Assembly: GCA_040879025.1 (NCBI GenBank)
Contig: JBBDLF010000022.1
Span: forward strand, 1 to 64,000
DNA length: 64,000 bases
Origin: JBBDLF01 sp040879025
GTDB lineage: Bacteria; Pseudomonadota; Gammaproteobacteria; Pseudomonadales; Pseudohongiellaceae
Direction: 5' to 3'
Part shown: positions 17,346 through 25,870 of the stretch, piece by piece
Layout of the letters: every line of letters begins with the position of its first letter
How positions within the stretch are numbered: position 1 is the first letter of the stretch
Translations under genes and position numbers: made by a program
Notes under the pieces: generated by a model
Database searches by the model: none
Told to the model about the DNA's origin: nothing
What the model saw: only the letters and a program-made list of their open reading frames with translations

Positions 17346-18148
17346 TAGAGCAAAGCAAAAAAGCTACGCAGCCGTGCCGCGTTCTTGCCAACATCGCTTC
17401 CGCCAACCCGCGACAGTGAACGGGCGTTGAGTACCGTTTCATTTCCTTCACGGCCGATATCGATCACGACATCATCCTTGAAACGGAACCAGAACGTTGT
17501 GTCAGTGGCTTCGATCCGTCCTTCCTCGGGAACCTGGGCGACGATCTCCCAGCCCAGTTCCTCCACGGCGGACAGTGCCCGTTCAAACACAGTCTCGGGT
17601 GGATCGTCGAAGCGTTGCGGAACTATTTCGGGGTAGGCTTCTCTTTGCAGCTCCGCCAGCCGTTCGGGTGTCATGTTGGGCGAGCCACCATAGACTGTGG
17701 TGTTAGGTGCGTCCGCTCGCAACGGAAGTATGTCCACGAACGCCACCGGATTGTCAGGGTCGGTTGTAATGTCGTGGATAGGCGGTGTTCCTTCCGGCGG
17801 ACGAAAGCTTTCGGGAACGAAATAGGCCAACGCGGCGGAGACGGTACCCAGAGCCGCCAGAGCGATCAGCAAGCCGGACTGACGTACAACAAAGACGCGG
17901 CTGGCGACAACGATCGCAATCGTTATCAGCAGGGCGGCGATGGCGATCCAGTCTGCCCAATCATTGGCCGTGCGCAGCATATCGAACCCGCCTCGGAAGT
18001 CCCAAAGGCCGAACCAGACACCGAGAGACGCGGCAAGGGCCCACAGTCCGATTCCCACCCCCGCGACCAGGGCGGCGATTGCGGCAATTTTCAGTCCCGG
18101 ATTCAGTTGTCGGGGCTGCGTATTACTGTCAGGGCTGACGTCGTTCAT
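17345..18148 (-). CDS. DUF1499 membrane protein
   Basis: The 267-residue product has an N-terminal membrane part (segments near 20-45, 65-85 and 90-110) followed by a soluble DUF1499 domain with the typical end GRIEATDTTFWFRFKDD and RSLSRVGGSDVGKNAARLRSF. Function of DUF1499 is unknown. I use ATG 18148 because GAGGAG lies 6 bases ahead of it; a TTG at 18166 is in frame but overlaps that SD. The stop overlaps the LspA-like GTG. Confidence 0.88.
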   Translation of the reverse strand: MNDVSPDSNTQPRQLNPGLKIAAIAALVAGVGIGLWALAASLGVWFGLWDFRGGFDMLRTANDWADWIAIAALLITIAIVVASRVFVVRQSGLLIALAALGTVSAALAYFVPESFRPPEGTPPIHDITTDPDNPVAFVDILPLRADAPNTTVYGGSPNMTPERLAELQREAYPEIVPQRFDDPPETVFERALSAVEELGWEIVAQVPEEGRIEATDTTFWFRFKDDVVIDIGREGNETVLNARSLSRVGGSDVGKNAARLRSFFALL

Positions 18149-18194
18149 GGCCATCTCCTCACTCAAGTTTGCTTGTTATGGTTTTTCCTGTCGA

Positions 18195-18809
18195 TCAGGC
18201 TGGATCGTGAACATCGCTACCGGCATATCTGAGAATGCGTCCGCTCCCGTTGCTGGTCACTTCCACAATACTATGAGCACAATTGGGCAGGTGGGGGCGC
18301 TCCCATAAATAACACAATTCACGGCCTTCGAAGTGACATAACAAGGCCTTGATCAGGGCACCATGGCTCACCACTGCCGCTGTACTGCAGGCGTTGCCCC
18401 TGACGATTTGCCTGATCGCGGCAAGCCCCCGTTGCTGTAACTCAGCGAAAGATTCTGCCCCGGCTACCGCAAACAGGTCCGGCGCGTTCCAAAAGTGGTA
18501 AAAACCCTGTGGATCAGAGACCTCCACTTCGTCGTAAAGCTTCCCTTCCCATGGACCGAGATGAATCTCCCGCAGACTTTCCAGAAAGTCGATGGGCAGT
18601 GCCAGGCCCGTGAAGGCCAGTTCCGCGGTTTCTCTCGCCCTTAAACTGCTGCTGCAGTATACGCGTTCTATGGCGTGGTCCTGCAGTGCCACCGAAAGCT
18701 CCTGCGCCTGCTTTCGTCCGAGCGCGGTCAGCCGTGATTCACTTTGCCCCTGTACCCTTCGTTCCTCGTTCCAGTCGGTCTGGCCGTGTCGTATAAGGTG
18801 CAACAACAT
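18195..18809 (-). CDS. Histidine phosphatase family protein
   Basis: This 204-residue protein of the phosphoglycerate mutase/acid phosphatase superfamily begins MLLHLIRHGQTDWNE; the RHG histidine is the phospho-acceptor, and VVSHGALIKALL carries the second catalytic histidine. Arginine RARETAELA completes the pocket. Family members range from PGM to alpha-ribazole and sugar phosphatases; substrate is undecided. Start at 18809 follows AGAGGG; longer frames back to 18974 overlap glpK and lack support. Position 61 bases after glpK suggests co-transcription. Confidence 0.92.
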   Translation of the reverse strand: MLLHLIRHGQTDWNEERRVQGQSESRLTALGRKQAQELSVALQDHAIERVYCSSSLRARETAELAFTGLALPIDFLESLREIHLGPWEGKLYDEVEVSDPQGFYHFWNAPDLFAVAGAESFAELQQRGLAAIRQIVRGNACSTAAVVSHGALIKALLCHFEGRELCYLWERPHLPNCAHSIVEVTSNGSGRILRYAGSDVHDPA

Positions 18810-18870
18810 AAATCTGCTTTTCCCTCTTGAAATGCTGTAATTATCTGAAATTCCATGACCATTCCGGCTT

Positions 18871-20367
18871 TCATTCGGACAGTTTGCTTTTGGTACGGCG
18901 GACGGCATCCTGCCACCCTTCGTATTGCCTGACTCTCCACTGGGCATCCCGAGCCGGCTCGAAGCTGCGGTCAAGCTGCCAATGTTTACTTATGCTCTGC
19001 AAAGAGTCAAACAGCCCGCATTGCAGCCCGGCGAGCCAGGCCGCGCCCAGGGCGGTGGTTTCCGTAATTGCGGGTCGGTCTATCTGGCAACTCAACAAAT
19101 CAGCAAGATTCTGCAGCATAAAATTATTGGCCGCCATACCGCCGTCAACCCGCAATGCGGCAAGACTGGCACCGTCCGCTTCCATTGCCAGTTGCAGGTC
19201 CCGGGTTTGGTAACAGACCGACATCAAGGCCGCTGTCACGATTTCCTTGACACCGCTGTCGCGGGTCAGACCAAATAGAGCTCCCCGCGCATCCGCATCC
19301 CAATAGGGCGCTCCCAACCCTGTAAACGCAGGCACCAGATACACAGACAGATCTTTCGAAACGCTGTTGGCAAGCGCTTCCGAGTCCGCAACGTTGTCGA
19401 TCAGGTGAAGTTCGTCACGCACCCATTGCATCGTGGCACCCGCCATAAAGATACTGCCTTCCAGACCGTAGGTCACCTTGCCGTCAAGCCGATAGGCCAC
19501 CGTCGACAGCAGGCGATTGCGGGAACGCAGTATTTCACTACCCGTATTCATCACCAGAAAACAGCCGGTTCCGTAGGTGCTTTTGGCCTCCCCTTGCGCA
19601 AAGCAGCATTGCCCGACAGTCGCGGCCTGCTGATCCCCGGCCACGCCGCCGATGGGGATTGTCGCACCCAGCAAGTCAGATTGAATCGTGCCGAAATCGG
19701 CCGCGCTGTCGAGGACCTCTGGTAACAATGATCGGGGCACATCAAAAATTTTCAGCAGTTCCTCATCCCAGTCTTGTTCTTCAAGATTGAACAGCAAAGT
19801 GCGGGATGCGTTGGTCGCGTCGGTATAATGCGCGCCGCCGGTCAGGCGCCACAGCAGAAATGTGTCCACGGTTCCGAAAGCCAGCTCACCTTTGTCTGCC
19901 CGCTCCCGAGCGCCGGGCACCTGGTTCATGATCCAGTTGATTTTGCTGGCGGAGAAGTAGGAGTCGATCAGCAGGCCGGTTTTGGCCTGAATGGTTTGCT
20001 CCAGCCCTCGCTGTTTCAGTGCTTCGCAATACCCGGCGGTCCGGCGATCCTGCCATACAATAGCGTTGTATACCGGTTTGCCGGTACTTCTGTCCCATAC
20101 GAGGGTGGTTTCTCGCTGATTGCTGATGCCGGCACAGGCTATTTCACTGGCGTCCAGACCTGCATCCTCCAGAGCATCACGGGCGCTGGCCAGGGACGTC
20201 TTCCAGATGTCTTCCGGATCATGCTCGACCCAGCCGTTGTGTGGGTAGTGTTGTGGGTACTCCAGTTGACCCGATCCGACCCGCCGGCCTTCCCGGTCAA
20301 ATATGATCGCCCGGCTGCTTGTAGTGCCCTGGTCCAGGGCCAGAATATGAGTCTTCATGCTGGTCAT
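18871..20367 (-). CDS. glpK: Glycerol kinase
   Basis: The 498-residue FGGY-family kinase begins with the ATP phosphate loop ALDQGTTSSRAIIFD, then GISNQRETTLVWDR, WQDRRTA (glycerol contacts) and the C-terminal GLGAPYWDADARGALFGLTRD and VDGGMAANNFMLQ. It phosphorylates glycerol to sn-glycerol 3-phosphate in the cytoplasm. The gene is divergent from glpD, with 93 bases between them, and heads a probable operon with the histidine phosphatase. The start could be three codons later (MKTHILALDQG). No glpF is seen nearby. Confidence 0.98.
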   Translation of the reverse strand: MTSMKTHILALDQGTTSSRAIIFDREGRRVGSGQLEYPQHYPHNGWVEHDPEDIWKTSLASARDALEDAGLDASEIACAGISNQRETTLVWDRSTGKPVYNAIVWQDRRTAGYCEALKQRGLEQTIQAKTGLLIDSYFSASKINWIMNQVPGARERADKGELAFGTVDTFLLWRLTGGAHYTDATNASRTLLFNLEEQDWDEELLKIFDVPRSLLPEVLDSAADFGTIQSDLLGATIPIGGVAGDQQAATVGQCCFAQGEAKSTYGTGCFLVMNTGSEILRSRNRLLSTVAYRLDGKVTYGLEGSIFMAGATMQWVRDELHLIDNVADSEALANSVSKDLSVYLVPAFTGLGAPYWDADARGALFGLTRDSGVKEIVTAALMSVCYQTRDLQLAMEADGASLAALRVDGGMAANNFMLQNLADLLSCQIDRPAITETTALGAAWLAGLQCGLFDSLQSISKHWQLDRSFEPARDAQWRVRQYEGWQDAVRRTKSKLSE

Positions 20368-20460
20368 TCCATGATATTCCCGCCTGCAAGCATAACACGA
20401 GGTCAGAGGGAGCGGGGCTTCCGTGTTACACTTGCTTTCGACAAACCTCTGTTTTTGAAC
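20368..20460. promoter_or_regulatory. Divergent glpK-glpD control region
   Basis: The 93 bases between glpK and glpD must hold both promoters. TAACACG at 20393-20399 and CGTGTTA at 20422-20428 form a 7-bp inverted repeat centred near 20410, a candidate operator. No clear GlpR-type site was found. A search with GlpR and CRP matrices would decide. Confidence 0.35.
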
Positions 20461-22035
20461 ATGATTTTTGACGACGTTTCAACAGGAAATATTGAACCTG
20501 ATGGTGGTTATGTGAATCAGACGTCAGCAGCCTACGATCTGGTGGTAATCGGCGGCGGCATTAACGGATGCGGTATAGCGGCGGATGCCGCCGGGCGTGG
20601 ACTCAAAGTACTTCTATGTGAGAAGGGTGATCTGGCCTCGGCGACCTCGTCCGCCAGTACCAAACTGATACACGGCGGCCTTCGTTACCTTGAGCAATAC
20701 GAATTTGGTCTGGTTCGCAAGGCGCTTAAAGAACGGGAACTGCTTCAGGCGGCTGCCCGCCATGTCATCCGACCGATGGCTTTTCGCATCCCCCATCAGC
20801 CGCATTTGCGTCCGCGCTGGCTGATCCGGTTGGGTCTGTTCCTGTACGATCATATCACCCGGACCGCCAGGTTTCCCGACTCCCGGACAATCCGTTTTGA
20901 CGACAAGGGGCCTTTGGTACCGAGTATTCGCCATGGTTTTGAATATTGGGACGCCCAGGTGGATGATGCCAGATTGGTGGTGCTGAATGCGATGCAGGCT
21001 CGCGACCGAGGGGCCACCGTTGTGACGCGGACCCAATGTACCGGAATTGAGGCTGACGACCCGCATTGGCAGGTGGCGTTGGAGGATCTGATTACCGGCG
21101 ACAGCTCTTGTGTGCGGGCAAAAGCGGTTATCAACGCCGGCGGCCCCTGGGTGGGGCGGGTGGTTCAGTCAATTACCGGACGTAGCGCCAAGTTGCCGGT
21201 GCGTTTGGTCAAGGGCAGTCACCTGGTGGTAAACCGGATCCATGACGGCGACTATGCGTTTTTATTGCAGAATGACGACGGCCGCGTGGTATTCGTTATT
21301 CCTTTTGACGAACGGTATTCCCTGATAGGAACCACGGAAGAGGATTTCTCCGGTGATCCGGGTGATGCTGCAATCTCGGATACGGAAACCGATTATCTGA
21401 TTGGCGTTGTGAATCACCACTTCCGGCATCAGATTACCAGAAGCGACGTGGTCTGGACCTTCTCCGGTATCCGTCCTTTGCTCGATGAAGAGGGCATGGC
21501 GTCCACCCGGATTTCGCGGGACTACCGGCTCGAGTTTGAAGATTGTGCGTTACCGCTTTTGTCAGTCTACGGCGGCAAAGTCACCACCTATCGGCTGTTG
21601 GCTGAAGCCGCCGTCGATACGGTGGCTTCGATTTTTCCCGAAGCCGGGCCGGCCTGGACCCGCTCTGCGGTGCTTCCTGGCGGTGACTTCACCGACTTCG
21701 GCAATCTGGAGCGGGCATTCAACAATCAGTACCCCTGGCTGCCCGACAGTGTTGGTAAACGCTGGATCGGCAGCTACGGTACGCTGGCCCAACGAATTCC
21801 CGGTGATGCGACGAGCCTGGCCGATCTCGGGGAAGATTTTGGTCACGGGCTATATGCCTGTGAAGTCAATTACCTGTGCGATTTCGAATGGGCTCGGTCA
21901 GCAGGGGATATTCTGTGGCGTCGCAGTAAACTGGGGTTGTCGTTCTCACCCGCGCAAGCGGCGCGATTGGAAGCTCATGTCAGTTTGCATGTGTCAGGCA
22001 GCAGTAAACCGCTTGCCGCGTACTGTCCGAGTTGA
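20461..22035 (+). CDS. glpD: Aerobic glycerol-3-phosphate dehydrogenase
   Basis: This FAD-dependent membrane-peripheral enzyme oxidises glycerol 3-phosphate to DHAP and passes electrons to quinone. The dinucleotide-binding motif YDLVVIGGGINGCGIAADAAG and ASSASTKLIHGGLRYLE are typical, as is VYGGKVTTYRLLAE. Start is uncertain: ATG 20461 gives 524 residues but has no SD; GTG 20512 (GGTGG just upstream) gives 507 and begins closer to the conserved FAD motif. A longer frame to 19774 lies antisense to glpK and is rejected. Confidence 0.96.
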   Translation: MIFDDVSTGNIEPDGGYVNQTSAAYDLVVIGGGINGCGIAADAAGRGLKVLLCEKGDLASATSSASTKLIHGGLRYLEQYEFGLVRKALKERELLQAAARHVIRPMAFRIPHQPHLRPRWLIRLGLFLYDHITRTARFPDSRTIRFDDKGPLVPSIRHGFEYWDAQVDDARLVVLNAMQARDRGATVVTRTQCTGIEADDPHWQVALEDLITGDSSCVRAKAVINAGGPWVGRVVQSITGRSAKLPVRLVKGSHLVVNRIHDGDYAFLLQNDDGRVVFVIPFDERYSLIGTTEEDFSGDPGDAAISDTETDYLIGVVNHHFRHQITRSDVVWTFSGIRPLLDEEGMASTRISRDYRLEFEDCALPLLSVYGGKVTTYRLLAEAAVDTVASIFPEAGPAWTRSAVLPGGDFTDFGNLERAFNNQYPWLPDSVGKRWIGSYGTLAQRIPGDATSLADLGEDFGHGLYACEVNYLCDFEWARSAGDILWRRSKLGLSFSPAQAARLEAHVSLHVSGSSKPLAAYCPS

Positions 22036-22076
22036 CTATGATGATGCTAAATCAAGTAACCAGCAGGGGTTGAGAA

Positions 22077-23504
22077 ATGGTTTATTCCAACGAGTTTACC
22101 GGTGTCCGTCACAAGCTGCCAACATTGTTGTCAGCGGCGTTCTTGTTGTTTGCGGTGCCGTTTTCGACTTCGGCGCAGATTCCGGAAGCGGCCATCTCCG
22201 GTCCGATAGCAGCGGGAGCACCGGATGATCCTGACCGTAACGCGATACTCAACACCTCCGCCATTGAGTTGGCGGCTAACGGTTACCTGGAGGAAGAATA
22301 TTTCATTGAAGGGCGCGCCAACCGGTACGGGAATCCTGAAATGGAAACGGCGGATATCCTCGACAGCGGACATGCCTACCGGACCCGTTTCGTTGTGCGA
22401 AGACCTCAGGACTCGTCCGATTTCAACGGTGTGGTCATTGTCGAATGGTTCAATGTCACTGCGGGCAGAGATCTGGATATCGACTGGTGGCAGTCCGGCG
22501 CTCATCTGGTGCGTAACGGTTACGCCTATATCGGCGTTTCGGCGCAGCGCGTGGGAGTGGATTATCTCAAGCAGTGGAGCCCGAACCGCTACGGCAACCT
22601 GGATGTCACGCACGATGGCATGGTGACAGACGATGCCCTGTCGTATGACATTTTTTCCGCTATCGCCGCCGCCATTCCGCGCCGCGGAGAATCCCCCGAC
22701 AGCAGTCAGCCGGATTTCCTCGGGGATTTACAAGCCGACCATATACTGGCCATGGGACACTCACAGTCCGCAAGTCGTCTGGCGACCTACCTGAATAATG
22801 TACACCCCAGAGAGCCGGTATTCGACGGCGTGCTGGTGCATGGCGGAGGCGGACGCATCCGCGATGACCAGGAAGTGAAGATATTCAAGATTATGGCGGA
22901 AACCGATATGCCGCGGCGCGCGGCGATGCCACAACCTGATACCGAGACTTTTCGCCAATGGGAAGTGGCGGGCACCTCTCATGTCGACCTGAACTTCGAA
23001 CTCGAAAGTGCCGGAGCCAGTGCTTTACAGGAAGGTCGTTCACCGGAAAATCTTGGTCCGCGCACACAGAACTGCGACCGGCCTGCCTATAGCCACGTGG
23101 CTTTTCGCGATACCATGAACGCGGCCATAGAACATTTGCGCGTGTGGGTGGATGAGGGAACCGCGCCGCCGCGGGCCATGCCGTTGCAGGTGGAACGGAT
23201 GATGCCGGAACTGGAATTTGCCCGTGACGAGTTCGGCAATATCCTCGGTGGCATCCGACTTGCTGATCATGCGGTACCTGTCGCTCGCAATACGGGTATG
23301 AACACCGGTGCCGGCTTCTGCCGCCTCTATGGGTCACATGAGCCATTCGACGCCGCCACCCTGGAACAGCTGTATCCAAGCCACGAGAGTTACGTCAATG
23401 CCGTACGTCGTGTGGCACAGGAGAATCTGGAGGCAGGTTATATTCTGCCTTACGCGGCGGAACGAACCGTTCGCGACGCGCAGATGTCATCGGTAGGACA
23501 CTAA
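22077..23504 (+). CDS. Secreted alpha/beta hydrolase (Abhydrolase_10 type)
   Basis: This 475-residue protein has a Sec signal peptide (LLSAAFLLFAVPFSTSAQ) and the alpha/beta-hydrolase domain family sequence: VVIVEWFNVTAG early, the nucleophile elbow MGHSQSASRLATYLN near residue 225, and a C-terminal GICRLYGSHEPFD-like end (here GAGFCRLYGSHEPFD). The family is large in proteobacteria and lacks a firm substrate; ester or lactone hydrolysis is inferred. AGGGG precedes the ATG. It begins 41 bases after glpD but shows no functional link to it. Confidence 0.88.
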   Translation: MVYSNEFTGVRHKLPTLLSAAFLLFAVPFSTSAQIPEAAISGPIAAGAPDDPDRNAILNTSAIELAANGYLEEEYFIEGRANRYGNPEMETADILDSGHAYRTRFVVRRPQDSSDFNGVVIVEWFNVTAGRDLDIDWWQSGAHLVRNGYAYIGVSAQRVGVDYLKQWSPNRYGNLDVTHDGMVTDDALSYDIFSAIAAAIPRRGESPDSSQPDFLGDLQADHILAMGHSQSASRLATYLNNVHPREPVFDGVLVHGGGGRIRDDQEVKIFKIMAETDMPRRAAMPQPDTETFRQWEVAGTSHVDLNFELESAGASALQEGRSPENLGPRTQNCDRPAYSHVAFRDTMNAAIEHLRVWVDEGTAPPRAMPLQVERMMPELEFARDEFGNILGGIRLADHAVPVARNTGMNTGAGFCRLYGSHEPFDAATLEQLYPSHESYVNAVRRVAQENLEAGYILPYAAERTVRDAQMSSVGH

Positions 23505-23526
23505 ACGAAAACATCGCGGGCGCTGC

Positions 23527-23997
23527 TTACAACGGTAGCGCTCGCTGCGATTTTGCTTCAGTCAAAAAATCCCCAAGCAGGTCCAGCATATGGGCCCAGG
23601 CGGTTTTTGTGGGCTGTACGTAATCAGCCCAGGCGGAGTCCAGCTTGTGAGTCAATTTCAACCGCGTTTTCCCCTCTTCTTCACGCAGTTCCACAATAAC
23701 CTGACTGTCTCCTGACTCGCCTTCGATACCCCAGGTGAAGGCAAGCCTCTCTGGGCGACGGATTTCAAGGTACTCACCTACATGATCGATTTCCTTGCCT
23801 TCGCGTCTGACCACAAAGGAAAAGCGCCCCCCCACCCGCACCTCATTGTTCAGGGAGACTGTTTCCTCATCGCGCACCTTCGGTCCAAACATCCAGTTGC
23901 CTAACTGCGGTGCAATCAGCCAGGCGTCGAAGACCGTTTCCGCCGGGACGGCGAAGGTTTTATGCACTACTGCTTTCACCGCGCTGTTTTTGTTCAT
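23527..23997 (-). CDS. SRPBCC (AHSA1-type) domain protein
   Basis: The 156-residue protein has the START/Bet v 1-like fold of the AHSA1 group: HKTFAVPAETVFDAWLIAPQLGNWMFGP at the start, GGRFSFVVRREGKEIDHVGEYLEI in the middle and a long C-terminal helix. Such proteins bind hydrophobic ligands; some are linked to stress. Cytoplasmic, no signal. It ends 22 bases from the end of the converging hydrolase gene. Confidence 0.85.
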   Translation of the reverse strand: MNKNSAVKAVVHKTFAVPAETVFDAWLIAPQLGNWMFGPKVRDEETVSLNNEVRVGGRFSFVVRREGKEIDHVGEYLEIRRPERLAFTWGIEGESGDSQVIVELREEEGKTRLKLTHKLDSAWADYVQPTKTAWAHMLDLLGDFLTEAKSQRALPL

Positions 23998-24006
23998 GCG
24001 GGTCCT

Positions 24007-24792
24007 CTATTCAGGCTTTTGCAGTTTGAGCAGGAAGCGATCAGTATTGCGATTCAGCATCGGATCAAAAATTGATCGCTGATGACTGTCTGCAGGATTG
24101 CGCAGCAAGTCGCTGTCGCCGGCAATGATAAAACCCGCCTCGGTTGCAATATCGACAGCCTGTTGTTTTTCCATTCGATGCATGCCGCGGTTATCTTCAC
24201 CAACAAGACCGAGATGATCGATAACACCCACTACTCCGCCGGGTTTCAGCATCGCGTATATTTGCCGTAGCAGGGACCGTGCCCGCTGTGAATCGGGGTT
24301 ATAGTAATCATGCAACACCTGCACGATCATCACCGCGTCAAGAGACTCACGAGGGATGGCAAGATCGCGCAGTGGCTGTACCAGGTGTTGAACGTTGGTC
24401 AGGTTTCCCTGTTCAATCTTCGCCTCCAGCGCATCACCCTGTGTGATATCCATCCGGTCTTCCTCGAATCGCAGACCGCGAGGGGTATTTTGTGCGTAGA
24501 CAGTGCCTTCAGGCCCCACCGCCCTGGACAGGATAAAGGTGTAATAACCCCCTGCCGCGTAAACGTCCAGTACCGTCATGCCCGGCTCAATACCAAGAAA
24601 ATCCAGCACTTCCACCGGCTTGCGCACTTCATCGCGAACGTAGTCGGAGACTTCACGATCCGGACCGCTGATGGCCCGTCGCAATGCTTCGGTATCTATG
24701 GCCAGTACCGGCAGGGAGAAGAGAGAGAGCAGAGCGAACAGGCAGGTCAGTAAGGCTGCCGGAACAAGATTCAGTCGATGTGCATGACGCAA
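24007..24792 (-). CDS. Exported SAM-dependent methyltransferase-like protein
   Basis: This 261-residue protein has an N-terminal signal peptide (LLTCLFALLSLFSLPVLA) followed by a class I methyltransferase fold: motif I reads VLDVYAAGGYYTFILSRAVG, and LDAVMIVQVLHDYYNP is the post-II region. It matches the predicted methyltransferase group COG4798, many of which carry signals. How SAM would reach a periplasmic enzyme is unclear. The stop lies 9 bases ahead of the SRPBCC gene, so both may form an operon. Confidence 0.82.
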   Translation of the reverse strand: MRHAHRLNLVPAALLTCLFALLSLFSLPVLAIDTEALRRAISGPDREVSDYVRDEVRKPVEVLDFLGIEPGMTVLDVYAAGGYYTFILSRAVGPEGTVYAQNTPRGLRFEEDRMDITQGDALEAKIEQGNLTNVQHLVQPLRDLAIPRESLDAVMIVQVLHDYYNPDSQRARSLLRQIYAMLKPGGVVGVIDHLGLVGEDNRGMHRMEKQQAVDIATEAGFIIAGDSDLLRNPADSHQRSIFDPMLNRNTDRFLLKLQKPE

Positions 24793-24863
24793 GGCGGTAT
24801 TCCCCAGGTTGATGATTGTTCAGTCAGTACATTAATACCCCGGGCCGATCTCTGCAACAGCAC

Positions 24864-25310
24864 TCAGGTTGCCGCCGCCTCCAGCCCAATCCCCCGGGCC
24901 ATCAGGATTGCCAGCAGTGGCACAATCAGTAGCAGGACCAGCTCCATGCGCAACAGCCGAGGTATCCACCGGGGGACAACGATCGCTTCCGCCCCGGACC
25001 TGCGGTGGCGCAGAAAAAATACAGTGGGATAGATTGAAAGCAGGGCAATCAGCAGAAACAGGCCGAGCTTGGCGTGGAAAACCGCATTCTGCGTATAGAA
25101 TGCCGCCGGTTTACCCACCCAGAGCCAAAGTATAAGACCGAACAGGAATACCAGGCCGGCACTGAGACCGTACACCGCATCGACGCGGGCCAGGTTACGC
25201 GCATCCTCTCCGGATACGGTTTTTCCAATCGCCAGATTCTCGATTACCAGCGCGCCGGCGAACACGGCGATGGCGGCGAAATGCAGATAACGAAACAGAA
25301 TGTACAGCAT
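24864..25310 (-). CDS. DUF2214 family membrane protein
   Basis: The 148-residue protein consists of four hydrophobic helices (LHFAAIAVFAGALVIENLA; GLSAGLVFLFGLILWLWVG; AKLGLFLLIALLSIYPTVF; LVLLLIVPLLAILMARG) and fits DUF2214, with conserved His near the start (RYLHF) and VFHAKLGLF. The helix-borne histidines recall haem or copper binding CopD-like proteins, but no function is known. It lies 39 bases after the glutaredoxin. Confidence 0.8.
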   Translation of the reverse strand: MLYILFRYLHFAAIAVFAGALVIENLAIGKTVSGEDARNLARVDAVYGLSAGLVFLFGLILWLWVGKPAAFYTQNAVFHAKLGLFLLIALLSIYPTVFFLRHRRSGAEAIVVPRWIPRLLRMELVLLLIVPLLAILMARGIGLEAAAT

Positions 25311-25349
25311 GGGCTGGTGCCGGTTTGAAACCTGGCGGCGATTATACCT

Positions 25350-25712
25350 TTATTCGAAGCCATAACCGAGCGGTTCAAGCTTGTCCTGGAGCTCGCGCCG
25401 GAAGTAGAGATCATAACTCTCCGTATAGCCGCCGACAGCCTCACTTCCGATAAAAACCTGGGGCAACGTGGCCTGTCCCGTGAGCAGAAACAGACATTCT
25501 CTGATTTCACCGTAGAGGACTTTATCACAATATTCCGGGGCATCAACTTCAATGGCGCGAAACTCCACACCGATCTGCCTGAACAGATTTTTCACTGCGG
25601 TGCAGTAGGAACAAAAGCCCCGGGAAAAAATCGTGACAGGATAACCCGGGTCGTTTATCCAGTCGTGAACCAGTCGTTCGCCCCTGTTCGTATTTCCGGT
25701 TTCCTGTTTCAT
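25350..25712 (-). CDS. Glutaredoxin-like protein
   Basis: The 120-residue protein has a thioredoxin-fold glutaredoxin domain with the redox motif FCSYC near residue 33, the cis-proline segment TLPQVFIGSEAVGGY that binds glutathione, and a C-terminal helix. CSYC in place of CPYC still gives a dithiol enzyme. Expected role is GSH-dependent disulfide or mixed-disulfide reduction in the cytoplasm. The 30-residue N-terminal leader is longer than in E. coli GrxA or GrxC. Confidence 0.9.
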   Translation of the reverse strand: MKQETGNTNRGERLVHDWINDPGYPVTIFSRGFCSYCTAVKNLFRQIGVEFRAIEVDAPEYCDKVLYGEIRECLFLLTGQATLPQVFIGSEAVGGYTESYDLYFRRELQDKLEPLGYGFE

Positions 25713-25870
25713 TGACTACTGACCCGCCTTTGACCTGTGTTTGTATTAAACCCCTTCATACTACACAAGACCGGGTAAAATGCTTTGACACCCCCGCCTG
25801 TTTGACATGCAATAGGTGCCTGCCAGGACGCACAAAGTATAAGAAGAACCCGCCACACAGAGGAGATTTC

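Noticed and set aside
19774..20460. N-terminal extension of glpD
   Set aside because: It lies antisense to glpK and has no GlpD likeness; the FAD motif begins just after 20512.
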